A stretch of 64,000 nt of DNA from NCBI RefSeq assembly GCF_016906535.1, contig NC_057385.1:2914001-2978000 (forward strand), written 5' to 3'. Shown here piece by piece: positions 22,152 to 34,719 of the stretch (position 1 is the first letter of the stretch; each line of letters starts with the position of its first letter). Source of the stretch: Rhizoctonia solani. Taxonomy: Eukaryota; Basidiomycota; Agaricomycetes; Cantharellales; Ceratobasidiaceae. Under the pieces are notes generated by a model. It worked only from the letters and a program-made list of their open reading frames with translations. It was not told the DNA's origin and did no database searches. The position numbers and the translations under genes were made by a program.

Positions 22152-24389
22152 ATGGACGTTGCTATCTCTTGCGTCCGCACTATTCTTACACTCTCAGGGC
22201 GTGCCGCATGCCTAGTTGCTTATACGGTGGCAGGAGTAGTTTGCATAGTGTTAGTGTGCTTTGGACCCCTTTTATTCAGATATTTCGTGAGTATTTTATT
22301 TATCTTAATTTGATATCAGCCGGGAACATGATTGGGAGCAGATTATCAACTACTACAAATCCTATGTTAAGCATCTCCCTGGCCCCAAGCGTAGGGGCGC
22401 GTTCATCTCGGACCTGAACATCATTTGCGAGTGAGTGTAGATTACGATGCAAGCGATTTTAATTTGACCATCTCCTAGGACCGAGACATCTAAAGAGTTC
22501 AACGAACGCCTTGTACAAAAGTATGGACGTAACATCCGTGCTCAGGTATGTTCATCCCGTCAAGCATTCTTGTTCCATGTGCTGAAACAATACTCCCAGG
22601 GGTTCGGCTATATGGACCAACGCCTGGTTACATACGATCCCGTTACTATCAATTACATGTGAGTTCGACATACTCCTTTCCGTGTCTGGTAGCTCATCAT
22701 ATTTTAGCCTTGGTTCAGCTGCGGATAGATTCCCCAAGCCCTGGCAAATGCGCCGGTTCGTCTCCAAGCTCACGGGCGGTGATATCAAACAAAAAGCGGT
22801 CAACGTTGCCGAAGGCCCATACCATCATCGTCTCCGCAAAATTATCGCGCCCGCCTTTGCCCCATCAACTATACGGGGCCATGCCCCTACCTTCATTCGC
22901 AAAGCGAACGAACTTTGCGACCACTGGCGATCTGTGTTGTCTGAGCCCGCTGCACCCGCAGTGCCTGGTGTCGAAACTGATGCTAAGGGCAACACCATCT
23001 TGGATGTCCACAACTGGTTCGGCCGTGCTGCATTCGACGTTATCGGACTTGCAGCGTTTGGATATTCGTTTGACTCGCTCGAGACGATACCAATGAATTA
23101 TTTGGTGCATACATGCGCCTCCACCATGTGACCCGGGAAGGGCCTTCGATGCGCGGCAATCTCTGTCTAGCTTACCCCTGGCTCGAACGCTATTTGGTTA
23201 GTCTCACTTCCGAACTTCTAAAAGTGGGATAGAATCTAATTATGATCTACCTTCCAGCGAGACGAGACTTCCGACGCCATCGCTCAGAGTGCTCAGGTTG
23301 TGCAAAAGACCAGCCAAATGCTTCTCAAGGAAATGCGAGATGCCAACCCCGAGGGAGACGGCAAGAGCATCTTGGGTTTGCTTCTTCGCAGCAATGCCAA
23401 CGCTGCGCCCGAAGACCGCCTTACGGACGAAGAGCTCTTGGCCCAAATCGATTCTTTTTTGTTTGCTGGCTCCGACAGCACCAGCATTGCTACTATCTGG
23501 GCGCTCTATGAACTCGCCTGCAACCCCGAGATCCAACAGGCGCTCCGCGCCGAGTTGCGCCCGCTTGGTCTTAATGAGCACGCTGGCGAGCAAGATTTTG
23601 CGAGCGATTCGGGTATTGATATCGATATAGCTACACCCGACCATGCAGCAATTCGCGGCGATCGATACTCTTCCTCTCCTCGACCGCGTTGTACGTGAAT
23701 CCTTGCGGTTACATCCTCCCGTGCACAGCACCCTCCGAATCGCGGAAGAGGACGACATTGTTCCCTTTTCCATTGACTCCCCACCAAAAATGCAAGACGG
23801 TTCCATTTCCCGGGCTGTTGTCACTGGCTTGGGGGCGGATGGCGTTGAGCGTACCGGCATTCGCGTCCGCAAGGGTGAATTCATTCATCTTCCTTTCGAA
23901 CCGATGAATACGATCCGCGATGTCTGGAGTGAGGATGGACACAAGTTCAAGTAAGTGGAAGCGACTTGCGTCTAGCAATGAGGTACTGATAATTCCTCCG
24001 CAGTCCTGATAGATGGATCGACTTGCCCGCGGCTGCAAAGAACAACCCCGGGGTTGTTCCTGGACTGATGTCCTTTTCTGTCGGACCTCATGTAAGTGTT
24101 CGCGTTCGGAGCTACAGACCTTGTAGACTGAATAAATATCAACCTACAGTCTTGCCCTGCGTTCCGATTTGCGATGGCTGAGATGAAAACTATGCTCGCC
24201 TATGTTGTATCGTCGTTTGCCGTTGAGGACACCCCGAAGAAGATTCTGCCACATAATATGATGATGACCCGGCCATACGTAGAAAATCAGTGGAGCAAAG
24301 GTCAGCTACCTGGCACCTATGGATTGAAGGCCTCGACTGACTCTTGATTTCCAGGCTTCCGGCTTCCGCTTCAAGTTCGCGCGCTATAA
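22152..24389 (+). CDS. cytochrome P450 monooxygenase
   Basis: ER-anchored heme-thiolate oxygenase; substrate unknown. N-terminal membrane helix (CLVAYTVAGVVCIVLVCFGP), Pro-rich hinge (KHLPGPKRRG), helix C region (YHHRLRKIIAPAFAPSTIRG), I-helix LFAGSDSTSIATIWALYELA with AGSDST for AGxDT (about 23460-23515), ExxR in RESLRLHPP (about 23695-23720), PERF-like PDRWIDLP (about 24004), and heme loop FSVGPHSCPAFRFAMAE (about 24076-24180, split by an intron at about 24091-24150). In the heme loop His replaces the usual Arg and Ala follows CP where Gly is usual; GPHSC variants occur in other P450s. One frame break at about 23640 separates the I-helix exon from the ExxR segment and looks like one missing base. 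Basidiomycete CYP with no neighbouring pathway genes. Converges on HIS3, with 325 bp of plain spacer. Confidence 0.92.
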
Positions 24390-24714
24390 TTATTCGCATT
24401 CAGTATTCAAATTAAGTGTTTATTAGTGGATATAGTGAATTCTCTGGGACAATAAACGATCACGCTCCTTCAGCTTACGGTTTCTCTTCGTTGCTTTCTC
24501 TGTAGTACTAGTAGATCTCCCCATTGTATACTAGCCTTATCATTCAAATGCCTACTCCTTTCTCATACCACACGTTAGCACAATGATTCTCGAACCTAGG
24601 CCCTATTGTACGAAAATCACCGAGCGCTGATGAGCCATAAGTTTTCAATCCCTTTCAACATGGTTCGATAAAATTGTATAGTAACAATTGACTGAGTGGA
24701 TACGCATAGATGGG

Positions 24715-25552
24715 TTACAAAACTCCTTTGGTGCTCGGAACATCGTTGCCACCTGTCCTCGATGTTGCCTCTCTGAGGGCAAGCGCCAAGGCTTTGAATG
24801 CCGATTCGGACCTATGAGGTATCGATTGGTCTTCTCTAACACAACCGACACTTATCCAACACACCTGTGGTGATCATTCTCCCCGCGCAAACAATCGACA
24901 TGCAACGTCAAGCCAGCAGCCATAGCGAACGAGTGGAATACGTGTGGGATCATTTCACAAGAGAGATCGCCGATTTTTTCGCGCTTGAGCCCAAGATCGA
25001 CCACGCAGTAGGGTCGGGAGGAAATGTCTACTACCACACGCGAAAGAGCCTGTTTGGTTGCGTTAAGGCTCGGAAGATGTATGAATAAACCATGCTAACC
25101 TCGTCCAAGGGAGCAAACCCGGTTCCGTATCGCCTTATACCCCGAACTTCACCTAGAGCCTCATGGAACGCTTGTCCTAGTGCGAGAGCGCTATCCTGTG
25201 AACCAGGAATAATAAGGTAAGACGGGGATAATGTTCTATGAGCGTATTGGTCCTACTTATCTGCTGTATGATGATCGTCTATCCATAGATCCCCTTTGCA
25301 TTTCATAGTTAGACTCATATGGCCATGCTTAGCGAGCGCGGTGTACATCTGATACCAACGAATACATTTATGGTTGAGTATCATGACCTTCTCTGTGCAT
25401 AACAGACTTACATGATCCAGAAATCCGATCCCTGTCGAAACGTCGATAGTTTGCTTCGTCAGTCCCGGATTGCAATCGAGTGTGAGAGTAACCTGAATGT
25501 CGGTTTCACTGGTCTTTCTAGAGACAGCTGCTGTACGAGCTGAGTCTCCCAT
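24715..25552 (-). CDS. HIS3: imidazoleglycerol-phosphate dehydratase
   Basis: Histidine biosynthesis step 6: dehydrates imidazole glycerol phosphate to imidazole acetol phosphate, using two Mn ions. On the minus strand: [20 protein letters not shown] (25552), [18 protein letters not shown] across an intron at about 25356-25410, metal ligands DDHHTAD (about 25262-25280), [20 protein letters not shown] (about 25140-25195), [30 protein letters not shown] (about 24985-25035), [20 protein letters not shown] (about 24905-24965), and the last exon [17 protein letters not shown] ending with TAA at 24715. An upstream in-frame Met lies at 25594; the 25552 Met fits better. The donor after HHTAD reads GATAAGTAGG and lacks a GT in the right place, suggesting lost bases. 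Otherwise complete. Confidence 0.92.
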
Positions 25553-26769
25553 TTTTGTTATACCGGTTGGAGATCTAGAGTGGGTGATCGTCAATTGTCA
25601 GCGAATAATTTCGGCCATGTGGCGGTGCAGGTCAGTTTGTATTCAAATAGAGCCATTATCAGTCCAAACTTCCACTTCTATCTCGGGCCGAAGCCCAAAC
25701 TGAGTAGCTTAGGTTGTTTTTAATTCTCTCTATACTCTACTCAGGGATGAAAATATTGCGGCAATTCAAGCTTAAGAGCAGAGACTCATAGATGCTGGTC
25801 TGTTGCGTAGCCACAAGGGTCAGTGGCTATGTTATTTTGGGTTGATCCATCCTAATTCATCACCTGCATCCCATCACCAAACCTCAACTACATGTCTTTT
25901 CCTGATATAGTCTTTGACGATAACCAATATTTGCTACACTTGCCCATGACAACACAGCTTTCCCTAGTAACTCAAAGCCAAAGAAAGGGCTGCACAATCT
26001 GCTAAGGGGGGTTGAACTTACGATTGCGCTTCAAGTCACCCGTGCAGCCATCCAACCTGGAGCCTCTTAGAACATCAACAAATAATACAGCTTTAGGTCC
26101 TTCTCTATTGGTCTTCCCTCTATTGAATATAGCCAATGAAAGTGGACCGGGTGAAGGACCAGATGCGATACTCGCCAGTTCGGGACAAGATGTCGACTCG
26201 ACTGAAGCTCGTCCAATCCCGGTCCAAAGTAGTACCTGATAAGACTTCGAAGTTCACTAAAGTCCCTGAGACGTAGTTGCCCGCCTTCGTTTCGAGTGTC
26301 GAGGTGTTGCTGTTACGTCTTGACAGATTGGGGTGAGCGGAATTTAACTGAAACAGCCAGTTCGTCAAATCCTGGGCGGTATTTGAGTGTGAGGTCGATT
26401 CGAACATCAAGTTCACTGATATATTCTAGAGTGTTGTCGTGATGAGCCAATGTTGCCGAATTTCTTGCTATTTCTATTGACCTGTACACATGTAATATAG
26501 CTCTCAATAGTTGATGCGGAAATCTCGACTGTGTGGCAGTGCTAATTTGTGTCTTCTTTGATCCCGGTAGTCAAATGGCGCTGTAGTATTAGTCCTACCT
26601 TCGGTTGAATCTCCTCCTTCAAGCCATACCCCGGTTAAGATGAAAACTTGATTTGTTTAAATTTTTAGCCCAGAGGGAATCACGGATGACGTAAACGAAT
26701 GACCTTTTTCAAAGAAAAGCGAGCCTGACAACTCACAACCATTTCTACCCCTTCAGTTGTGTCAGCAAT
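25553..26769. other. intergenic, possibly with a decayed minus-strand gene
   Basis: Contains the HIS3 promoter and the GH92 promoter. Between about 26120 and 26507 two minus-strand frames look protein-like: ELDVRIDLTLKYRPGFDELA leading to AGNYVSGTLVNFEVLSG and SRVDILSRTGEYRIWSF in another frame. I do not recognise the family. It may be a frame-broken small gene or a chance pattern. Confidence 0.3.
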
Positions 26770-29700
26770 ATGAGGTTGGGACTCGCCATCGTCTCAATTT
26801 TTATAGCGCTATGCAATAGCCAGGCAGATGATCTCACAAAGTATGTGGACCCCTTGATTGGGACTGAGGGCGCCATACCTGGGGTAAGCAAACCTCGCTA
26901 CGGAGAGCTTTCGTTCGTTGAACCCCGAAATCAGAGTAGTCTGGGAGGCGGGAACATGTTTCCGGTATATCATGCTTTCCAAAACCATGTTCAACCTATA
27001 CCATTTACGTTTTGTACCAGGGCGTTGCTATTCCCTTTGGCCAAGTCAAACTTGGGATAGACACTTCGGTACTTAACTTAGATCAAGGAGGAATATCTAG
27101 CGCCAACAGTGGATATACTCCTCGTGGAAATGCTACGGGATTTTCTTTACTGCACACAAGCGGTACCGGTGGACGTACGTTCGATAGCTAAGCTCATTAA
27201 TCAGGGACTAAACAGCGGATCTCAGAGCCAAAGTATGGCGTTGTTTCGCAGATGCCCTTGCTGGGGTCGCTGGAGGAACAAAAATTAATGTTGCAGACAA
27301 TAGGACGTATCTAACAAATCGTACCAATGAGGTATGTACTTTGAACCTAGAGGCGAGCTTTGTTTTATACTTGATAAAAGGTTGCGCGAGTTGGATATTT
27401 TCGCACAACATTTGAGACGTCCAAGATCACAACGGAGGTAAAGATAACGGCTTATTATTCAATTCACTCATATTTACACATCTTTTAAACGCAGCTAACT
27501 GCATCTCACCACGCTGGTATATTGCACTACACTTTCCCCCCTTCCGAAAAAACACCGCGCACGTACTTGTGGATCTAGCTCATGTCCTTCCTTCTGGAGG
27601 CGGAGGATATATCTCAACGTTATGTCAAGGGGGAGTTGACGGTCGATCCACAAGGGGGTGGATATAGCGGAAGTGCATGGTATAATTTGGGTTGGAACCA
27701 AGGGGAGGCATGGCAGATATGTGAGTTAAAATAGAAGGCTAATGTGGAGCTCCGTCTAACTATAGCCTAGTCTTTTTGGCAATTTTTCCAAACCACCATC
27801 AAGGATTAGGTCATTCTGGACGCCTTACAATCACCTTGTTCCGCCAGTCACTACACCGACACTCTCTGCATATTATGATATCTATGCGTCTGATAACCTT
27901 GCCATAGGTGCCCTTTTTTCGTGGGAGTTCGAACTTCTCAAGGGCTAGAATTGAAAGTCGGATAGGTGTCAGCTTCATTAATGCACAAAAAGCGTGAGTA
28001 GAACAACCGTGTTCAGCGATATTGAACTTAATCACTTTCTGATACAGTTGCCAGTTTGTGAAAGATGAAGTACCATGGTCCAAAAGTTTTAATTCTACCG
28101 TACAGGTTGTCAAAGATGTTTGGAACAAGTATAGTAGCATCCACTTGCTTATAGGCTGGCTCCTTAAACTTGTTCAATAACCCAGGGAAATTCTATCTTC
28201 TATCACTGTGCCAGCGGAAAACGGTCATGCGAACGCACACTGCTAGGGCTTCTATACACCCACCTTTGTGAGTTCGTTTTGTGTTTATGCTAGATCTAAA
28301 ACGCTGAGCACATACATGCATAGACGGTACTGCGCTTATGCCTACAGATAGGACCAACGAAACCCAGGCGGGTGGGATTCCAAAGAGCCGTACTATGATG
28401 ATTGGTATACGGTACGTAATCTATTCCAGGCTATTCACTTGCTTTACTGGCTGTAGATGTGGGACAGTAAGTACTATTGTTAGTACATAATGTCAACTGA
28501 TGGCCTCTTAGTCTTTCGTTGCACAACTCCATTCTATCACCTCGTCTACACTAATCGCTATGTTGGGATGCTGAGGTCAATTATTGATACCTGGTAAATT
28601 CATGAAAAGGATACCGACTGTCCTGGAAAGCTTAGACAAAAACTTTAGGCGATTTGACGGATACCTTCCCGATGGGCGAAGGTAAGCATTGGATGGACCC
28701 CGGGGGTTGAAATACTACTTATGAGAACAGTGGGAACCAAAATGGCCGTACACAGGTGAGCTGTGCCATCATATTTAGTCTGGCCCTCTCTGATGATTCC
28801 ATATAGGGCGGGTCCAATGCCGATAATGTTCTAGCGGACGCTTATGTCAAGGGACTGAACAAAGTCAAAAGCATTAATTGGAAGGATGCCTATAAGGCAG
28901 TGGTGAGCCCGCGACATCCACAGCATCAAACTGTAGTAGAGACTCACATGAAATTCTACAGCAAAAGGATGCAGAGGTTACACCGCGTCGTAACATTGAC
29001 TTCAATGCATTTGATGGTGGAACTAAAGAAGGGAGGTGAGCCACCAGTATACCCAATTTAATCATACCAACGACTGAAGCCCCACAGAAATGCGCTACCT
29101 GATTGGGTTTCCCTTGGGTACATTACACAAGACTACTCTCGCTCCATCTCCAAAGGCGTGGAATATGCACAAAATGATTTCGCCGCTTATCTTCTGGCAA
29201 AAACGCTTGGATCCAAAAAAGACGCTGAAAAGTACCTACAAAGGGCCAGGAGGGATATTAATGTATTGGTACATTACTGACCTCAAATGATTCAGTAACT
29301 GGAAGAACTGTATGTATTAAAAATTGTAGTCCTTATCGTTACTAACTAAACTTGTACAGTCTGGAACGAAAACGCCACGGTCGATCTAGGGGATGCTGGG
29401 TTGGGTGTTCATAAAGGCTTTTTTGGGAGCAAGTCCGCCCAAGGCGTTTTCGATGCATCGGTAAATGTCACAAATTGTGGAGGCTGCTCTTGGGGGGATG
29501 TGGGTTAATCTTGATGTGTTATTGCGTACTAAACCAAGAGTCCATAGCTTACTTATGAAGGTTTAATATGGGAATACAGGTACGCTAAGTTTAGGATGAT
29601 ACCTCTAGCTGATTGACTTGATTTGGGCTTAATTATAGCTTCAATGTACCGCACGATACTGCCGCGTTGATCAAGCTCATGGATGGTCCAGCTGGTTTTG

Positions 29701-30553
29701 AAAGGCGACTGGACGCGTCTTTTATTGAGGGGTTTTCCATGGGAGCTGGTCCAGCTAATACTGCGGGAACGTAAGCTCTGTCACTTATACATTAAACATT
29801 GAAACTAATCGACTCGTCTGGCGTTAGAGCATTGTTCAACCCCGGAAATGAACCTTCCTTCCAAACCCCATTTCTCTACAACTATATCAACGGAAAACAA
29901 TATAAAACTGTAGAGAAAACAAGGTATATCGTGAATAAATGTAAGCAATTAATAGGGAAAGTTAGTGAGTGCACCCACCGAACCAGGATATCAGATTATT
30001 CGTTAGCTCGGTCAGGCATCCCAGGAAATCAAGGTATTCATCGCTGAGCATGTGATAGTTCATAGCGTATTAACAATTATGCAGATGCTGGTGCGATGGC
30101 CACTTGGCTGCTCTGGAACCTCTTGGGGTATGTATACAGGATCATCTCAAACTTTGTGGTTTGACCCTCCCCTGCAACCAAGACTTTACCCAGTAACGTC
30201 CCAGCCGGTATATCTTCTGTCCGCTCCATTTTTTAAAGCGGTAGATGTGCGAATCGGTACTGGGGATCCCACCTCAGCATCACATCAAAGCAAAACATAT
30301 TTACGGATACGAGCGCCGGACTTAGACGCAAACCATCCATGTATGCAACGTCTACTGGGTTATTACTATTTGCTTATCGATTGGGATTACAGACGTCCAG
30401 GGTGTCAAAATTAATGGGAAGCCTATCAACCGTTCGTTCATATGGCACGACGAAATTATTAACGGGGGAGTACTGGAGTTTACGATGGGTCCGGAGGCAG
30501 TCGGCTGGGACTCTGGAGAACTTCCACCATCGCTTTCTACCGGGTGGAAATAA
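26770..30553 (+). CDS. GH92 family alpha-mannosidase, secreted
   Basis: Exo-acting, calcium-dependent mannosidase of glycoside hydrolase family 92. Signal peptide MRLGLAIVSIFIALCNSQA, then YVDPLIGTEG, GGGNMFPGVAIPFGQVKLG across an intron, NATGFSLLHTSGTGG, VSQMPLLGSLEEQ, FETSKITTELTASHHAGILH, GELTVDPQGGGYSGSAWYNL, WDSFRCTTPFYHLVYTNRY, DGYLPDGRSGNQNGRTQGG, SNADNVLADAYVKGLNKV, KDAEVTPRRNIDFNAFDGG, VPHDTAALIKLMDGPAGFER, PGNEPSFQTPFLYNYI, GIPGNQDAGAMATWLLWNLL and a C-terminal lid (SFIWHDEIINGGVLEFTMG) ending at 30553. Order and content match the whole family, about 780 residues over roughly 20 short exons. Several segments fall out of frame (about 27560, 28620, 29290, 30117). No neighbour suggests a sugar-use cluster. 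Extracellular or vacuolar N-glycan trimming is inferred. Confidence 0.88.
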
Positions 30554-32116
30554 TCCAGTTTCAGAGAAAAGTACGTTTGTACTTCGGTATCACTCGTACT
30601 GGTTCTAATTATTCATTTCTAGAGGGCACCCTATTACAAAATTAGCCTCCATATTGATAATGAAAGGATTCTCTAAGTTATTTTCGCGACTTGCTTGGAA
30701 TTTATTGTAATAAGGTTTGGTATGCAACTCTAATTGCAGAGCAATAAACCACCGAAATCTGCGGGTCTGGTCGCAAGTATCAATTGTGCTGTGTATTCCG
30801 TGCGTTCTGATCATCAACAAATATGAATCCAATAGGTACCTCCCATAAGATCCAAAACCTAGCTGGGTCAATTCTAGGTCATTCAAATAGCCAATCAGGC
30901 AGCCCTTTCTTTGGCTTCGAGCCACCAGAGGAATGCATGGTATCATTGACCAGTGGGGCAAAGATTTGGCGTAATCGGATACTGTATCAGGAAAAGACAT
31001 GTCGTCGAGCTTTGGTAATGGGACGCCTAGGGGAGTTAGAGCAACCAGGTCAACACAGCCACATGCATTGAACCGTAATCATATGATACAACTTTTTTAC
31101 AGCCGGTACCGATACCAACAACTCGCGTATGCACATTCGTGAGATGTCCGGAATAGACTCTCTCGAAACGCCAACTCCAGTTACCACCGTGCCCATAGCT
31201 CGACGACTCCACCAATGTAACTACACCGCGCGTATGCTCTCTGTATTCAGATGGACCCCACGCATACATACATGTTACTTGCTTTCCAAACGTTGATTAC
31301 TATAAGCATAGCATAACCTCTTGTCTTACGACACCGTACAGCGGTAATATATATCCTACATACTTATCTACACACAATCGACTTTAACAAATCCCCGACC
31401 ATACCCACCAGCAGATCTAGATACTCGAATACCTTCAACAAATTGCAAGCTCAAACTATTGGTGTAATCAGGCAACGTGCCGGACGGCCGAATGGCCAGA
31501 CTCGCTGCTCGCGTAGTATGTACGATCAGGAATGAACTAGTGATTACGTGCTACGGAATGTTGTACACCAATAATTTGGAGAAAAGAACCGTGCGTGGCA
31601 AGGGACGTATGAGCTATAGAAACCATGCGTGGAATATAAGTGAATATAGAATCCGTAGCATGGGTAAATGGCAATGAGGAAGAGTGATTAAGGTGGAATG
31701 TGATGCGAACAGATCGCGGGAAGGGTAGCAGATAACGTCCAATGATAAACGGTTAAGCGAAGGAATTCCAACACCAACGATGCACATGATGTTTCAACTA
31801 GTCTGATACCAGAAGGTCAAAAAAGAAAAAAATATTCAGAACAGACGGTAAATAATTACGATTGTGCAAAAAGAAGGGATGGGAATGAATGAATGAGAGT
31901 ATACAAATGCATACACGAAACGAATCAAGAAAAGTCCAAAAACTCGTCTCCCAAGCAGAGATGCAGACGCAATCCAGAGAACCGCAAATTGTCCCAGATT
32001 CAAACCAGACACCGATGGAAAACAAAAGTGAATACCAGGGGGGACCGAACGCCGGGAAGCATGTTGACCACAAATCCCGATCGGTATTAGCACTGGTTAC
32101 TTGGAGTGTGAAAGGT
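30554..32116. other. intergenic
   Basis: 3' flanks of GH92 (+) and the LIM gene (-). The minus frame 30605-31000 is 131 codons but has no motif, no homologous look and no splice partner I can find. Nothing else supportable. Confidence 0.45.
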
Positions 32117-34719
32117 TCAAGAACTGTGTCTGTCTCTTCTTCGCCTTGGGCGTGTGTTCTGAGTGCCATCTTCCTCTGACTCGGTCCGAACAGCATGGCG
32201 TTCGCACATCCTTTTCCCGTTGACTTCCCAGTACTCCTTGAGTAGAGTCTCACATATTCCTTCGGAATCTTCGTACTCGCAAGTGAAGTGTTCTGGGTGG
32301 TATCTCATACCCGAGTGTGACATGGCACAGGGTCCTTCAATGGGCTGGCGGCAAGAAGGAGAAGCGCAAAGCGAGTTGTTGGCCTCGTGATAGTGGTATT
32401 TGCAGTAGGGCCTCTCTTCATGAACATAGAATGAACGGTCAGGGAATGGTTTCTAATGATAACAAATCAATTAATATGAACCGAGCAAAGCAAAGCGCAA
32501 ATACTCACGTGGCAGGTATAGCAATTGAAACATTCTTTGTGGTACTTCCCTTTCAATTGGCCGTCAGACGCGTATATGGCCTGGGTCTCGATTGCGAGCC
32601 CACACTGACGACACTATATAAAGTAAGACCAAATGAAGACGAGGGCTGAAAAAGTGCAAACTTACCTTGGGCAAGTACATCATTTTCCAGTCTTGCTCGC
32701 ATAAAACTGTATTACCACCGTCGTCGATCTTAATCCAACGACCGTCTTCGATGCGTTTTTCACATTTAGCGCATGTTCGAATACGTTTACGTCTAACGGA
32801 GCTGGTCGTGGAACTGGCACTGGTGGATGTCTTCGATCTGGTATTCCCAACCGATCCATGTCTGACCCGAGCATACCCAATGTCTTTGCGGTAACGGGGA
32901 CAACCTTCGGTTGTTCCTCGGCGTCCGGAATAGAAGTAACCTTGAAGGTGCCTCCGACTTCCGCCGAACTGGGACTAGTATAAACCGATTGGCGGTCATC
33001 CTCGTCTTCTTCGCGCAATGCACTAAGGGTTTGCGCGCCGGCAGACTGCTTGGGACGCCGTACAGAGCTGGAACCGGACGATGACGAATGGCTGGAAGAT
33101 TGCGAACTGCTACGTTTGGGGGTGTGATCTGATCCATTTGAATCGCGACGCGGGAATGCAATTGTATTTCCTTCGCTGTCGCCAGCACCAGCACCAACAC
33201 CTTCGTCGGTCGAGCCTGAATCTGAGCCTGAATCTGACAGTTTTCGGCGCTCAGCTGGTGGAGAAGGACTCCTTCCATAGGCTAGCTCAGTTTCGGACTC
33301 GGCTTCAGATCTCGCGATGGACACAGCGCGCGATCTACCACGTTCATGTTCTTCCATGGGCTCCGGGGAAGCAGACTGAAGGGGTTCCTCCTCTGGCGAG
33401 GTGGATGCAGTATTGGCTGCATCCTTTCGTAATTGCTTGGCGAGCGATGAGAGACCTCCTGAAACGCCTTTCCCTTTTGAACGTTCCCCTGAACCATCGA
33501 TTACATCAACCGGAGAGGGTGAACGCGAGGTCTCTCGCGTGATTTCTGCGCCCGGACTTGGGACATCATCTGCGGGCGAGCGAGGGCGCATTGCGGATGA
33601 AGGGGAGCCCGGAGAATATGAAGGCGATAGGGGTGGTGTACCTGCGTATTTAGAATCAATTCCCAATGGTTTTTCGTTAACATTAGAACTTACCGCCACC
33701 AACGTCAGTGCTAATATTTAGATAACCGCTTAGTGAGCTAAGTCGGCCGTCTACTGGGCTTGTTGGGCTAAGACTAAGTATTTGGCCGGGATATCCATAT
33801 ATAGAAGTCGGACTTAAACCTGGGCTGGGCAACCCAAATTTCGCATGACCGGTGAAAAGTGCTGCATGGGCCACGGCTGCAAAAGCACGCCGACCAACGC
33901 CAGCCATACCAGCTTCTCCGCCTATGGAAGTATCGGGAGGGGAGGAGGAATGCGCGGGCGGAGGGGGCTGAGGCGGAAGAGAATCATTGCTTGAGCGTGA
34001 AAACTTGCGGGGAGCCAACGGAGCTACCGGTGGAAGAACCGCAGGAGGTTCGGGAGTGCGTGAAACAGGGATGGATGGGGCGGGAGAAGCTGCCATCATT
34101 CTTGAAGGAGCTCTCGAACTGGGAGTTGGAGACGCAGACCGCGGCGGTAATGGCGGGTTCGAGCGTACGGTAAGCGTGGGCGAAGGCCCCGAGCGTTGGA
34201 CTGGGGAAGTCACTGTTTCATCCACGGGGGAAGAAACTGGATTTGATCGCACTGTTGGGGCCGGAGACGGGCCGGAGCGAGGCGGGGGAGAGTGGTTTGT
34301 ATCTTCAGCATCGCCGGCACTGCTATGAGAGCGGAAACTCTGGAAAGAAGCAGTAGACTTGTACTGTGGTCGCGAAGGAAGGTCAGCAGGTGGTGACTGC
34401 TGAAGAGTGTGCGTAGACCGGACTGAAGGTGCTCGTTTGGTTGAAGTGCTACTCCGTGAGCTCCGCGAATGTGTACTATACGACGATACTGAAGGCACTG
34501 AGATAGAAGAGGCCGTCGATGCGCGGTCAATGACACGAGATGGAGGCTCCGGTGACTCCGGTGCCTTGGCGGGCCCATCGGATGTTGGATTTGGCTTGCA
34601 AACATGCTCGTCGACGTCTGAAACAAGTTTACCCATTAGCAACACGAGGTAAAAACCACTTTAGATCACACAAACTTACAGTGGATGTCAATGTCTTCAC
34701 TGCATTTGCTGCACTTCAT
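32117..34719 (-). CDS. LIM-domain protein with long disordered linker
   Basis: Probable cytoskeletal or polarity adaptor with zinc-binding LIM domains. Exon 1 encodes MKCSKCSEDIDIH and, after an intron, DVDEHVCKPNP: a split N-terminal Cys cluster. A Ser/Pro/Thr-rich linker of about 640 residues follows (34640-32800), with phospho-prone SPSP repeats. Then LIM 1 (RTCAKCEKRIEDGRWIKIDD ... CEQDWKMMYLPK, about 32640-32790) and LIM 2 (CRQCGLAIETQAIYASDG, YHKECFNCYTCHKPF, YCKYHYHEANNSLCASPSC). A third Cys/His set follows (YHPEHFTCEYEDSEGIC, CERHAV) to the basic tail RRRRDRHSS, stop at 32117. The frame shifts between PRPAPLD and RKRIRTCAKC near 32791, best read as one missing base. Without that base the LIM block is lost. 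Function is inferred from the domain only. Confidence 0.85.

Noticed and set aside
30605..31000. 131-codon minus frame next to the GH92 end.
   Set aside because: Overlaps the GH92 3' end, has no recognisable domain, and composition looks random.
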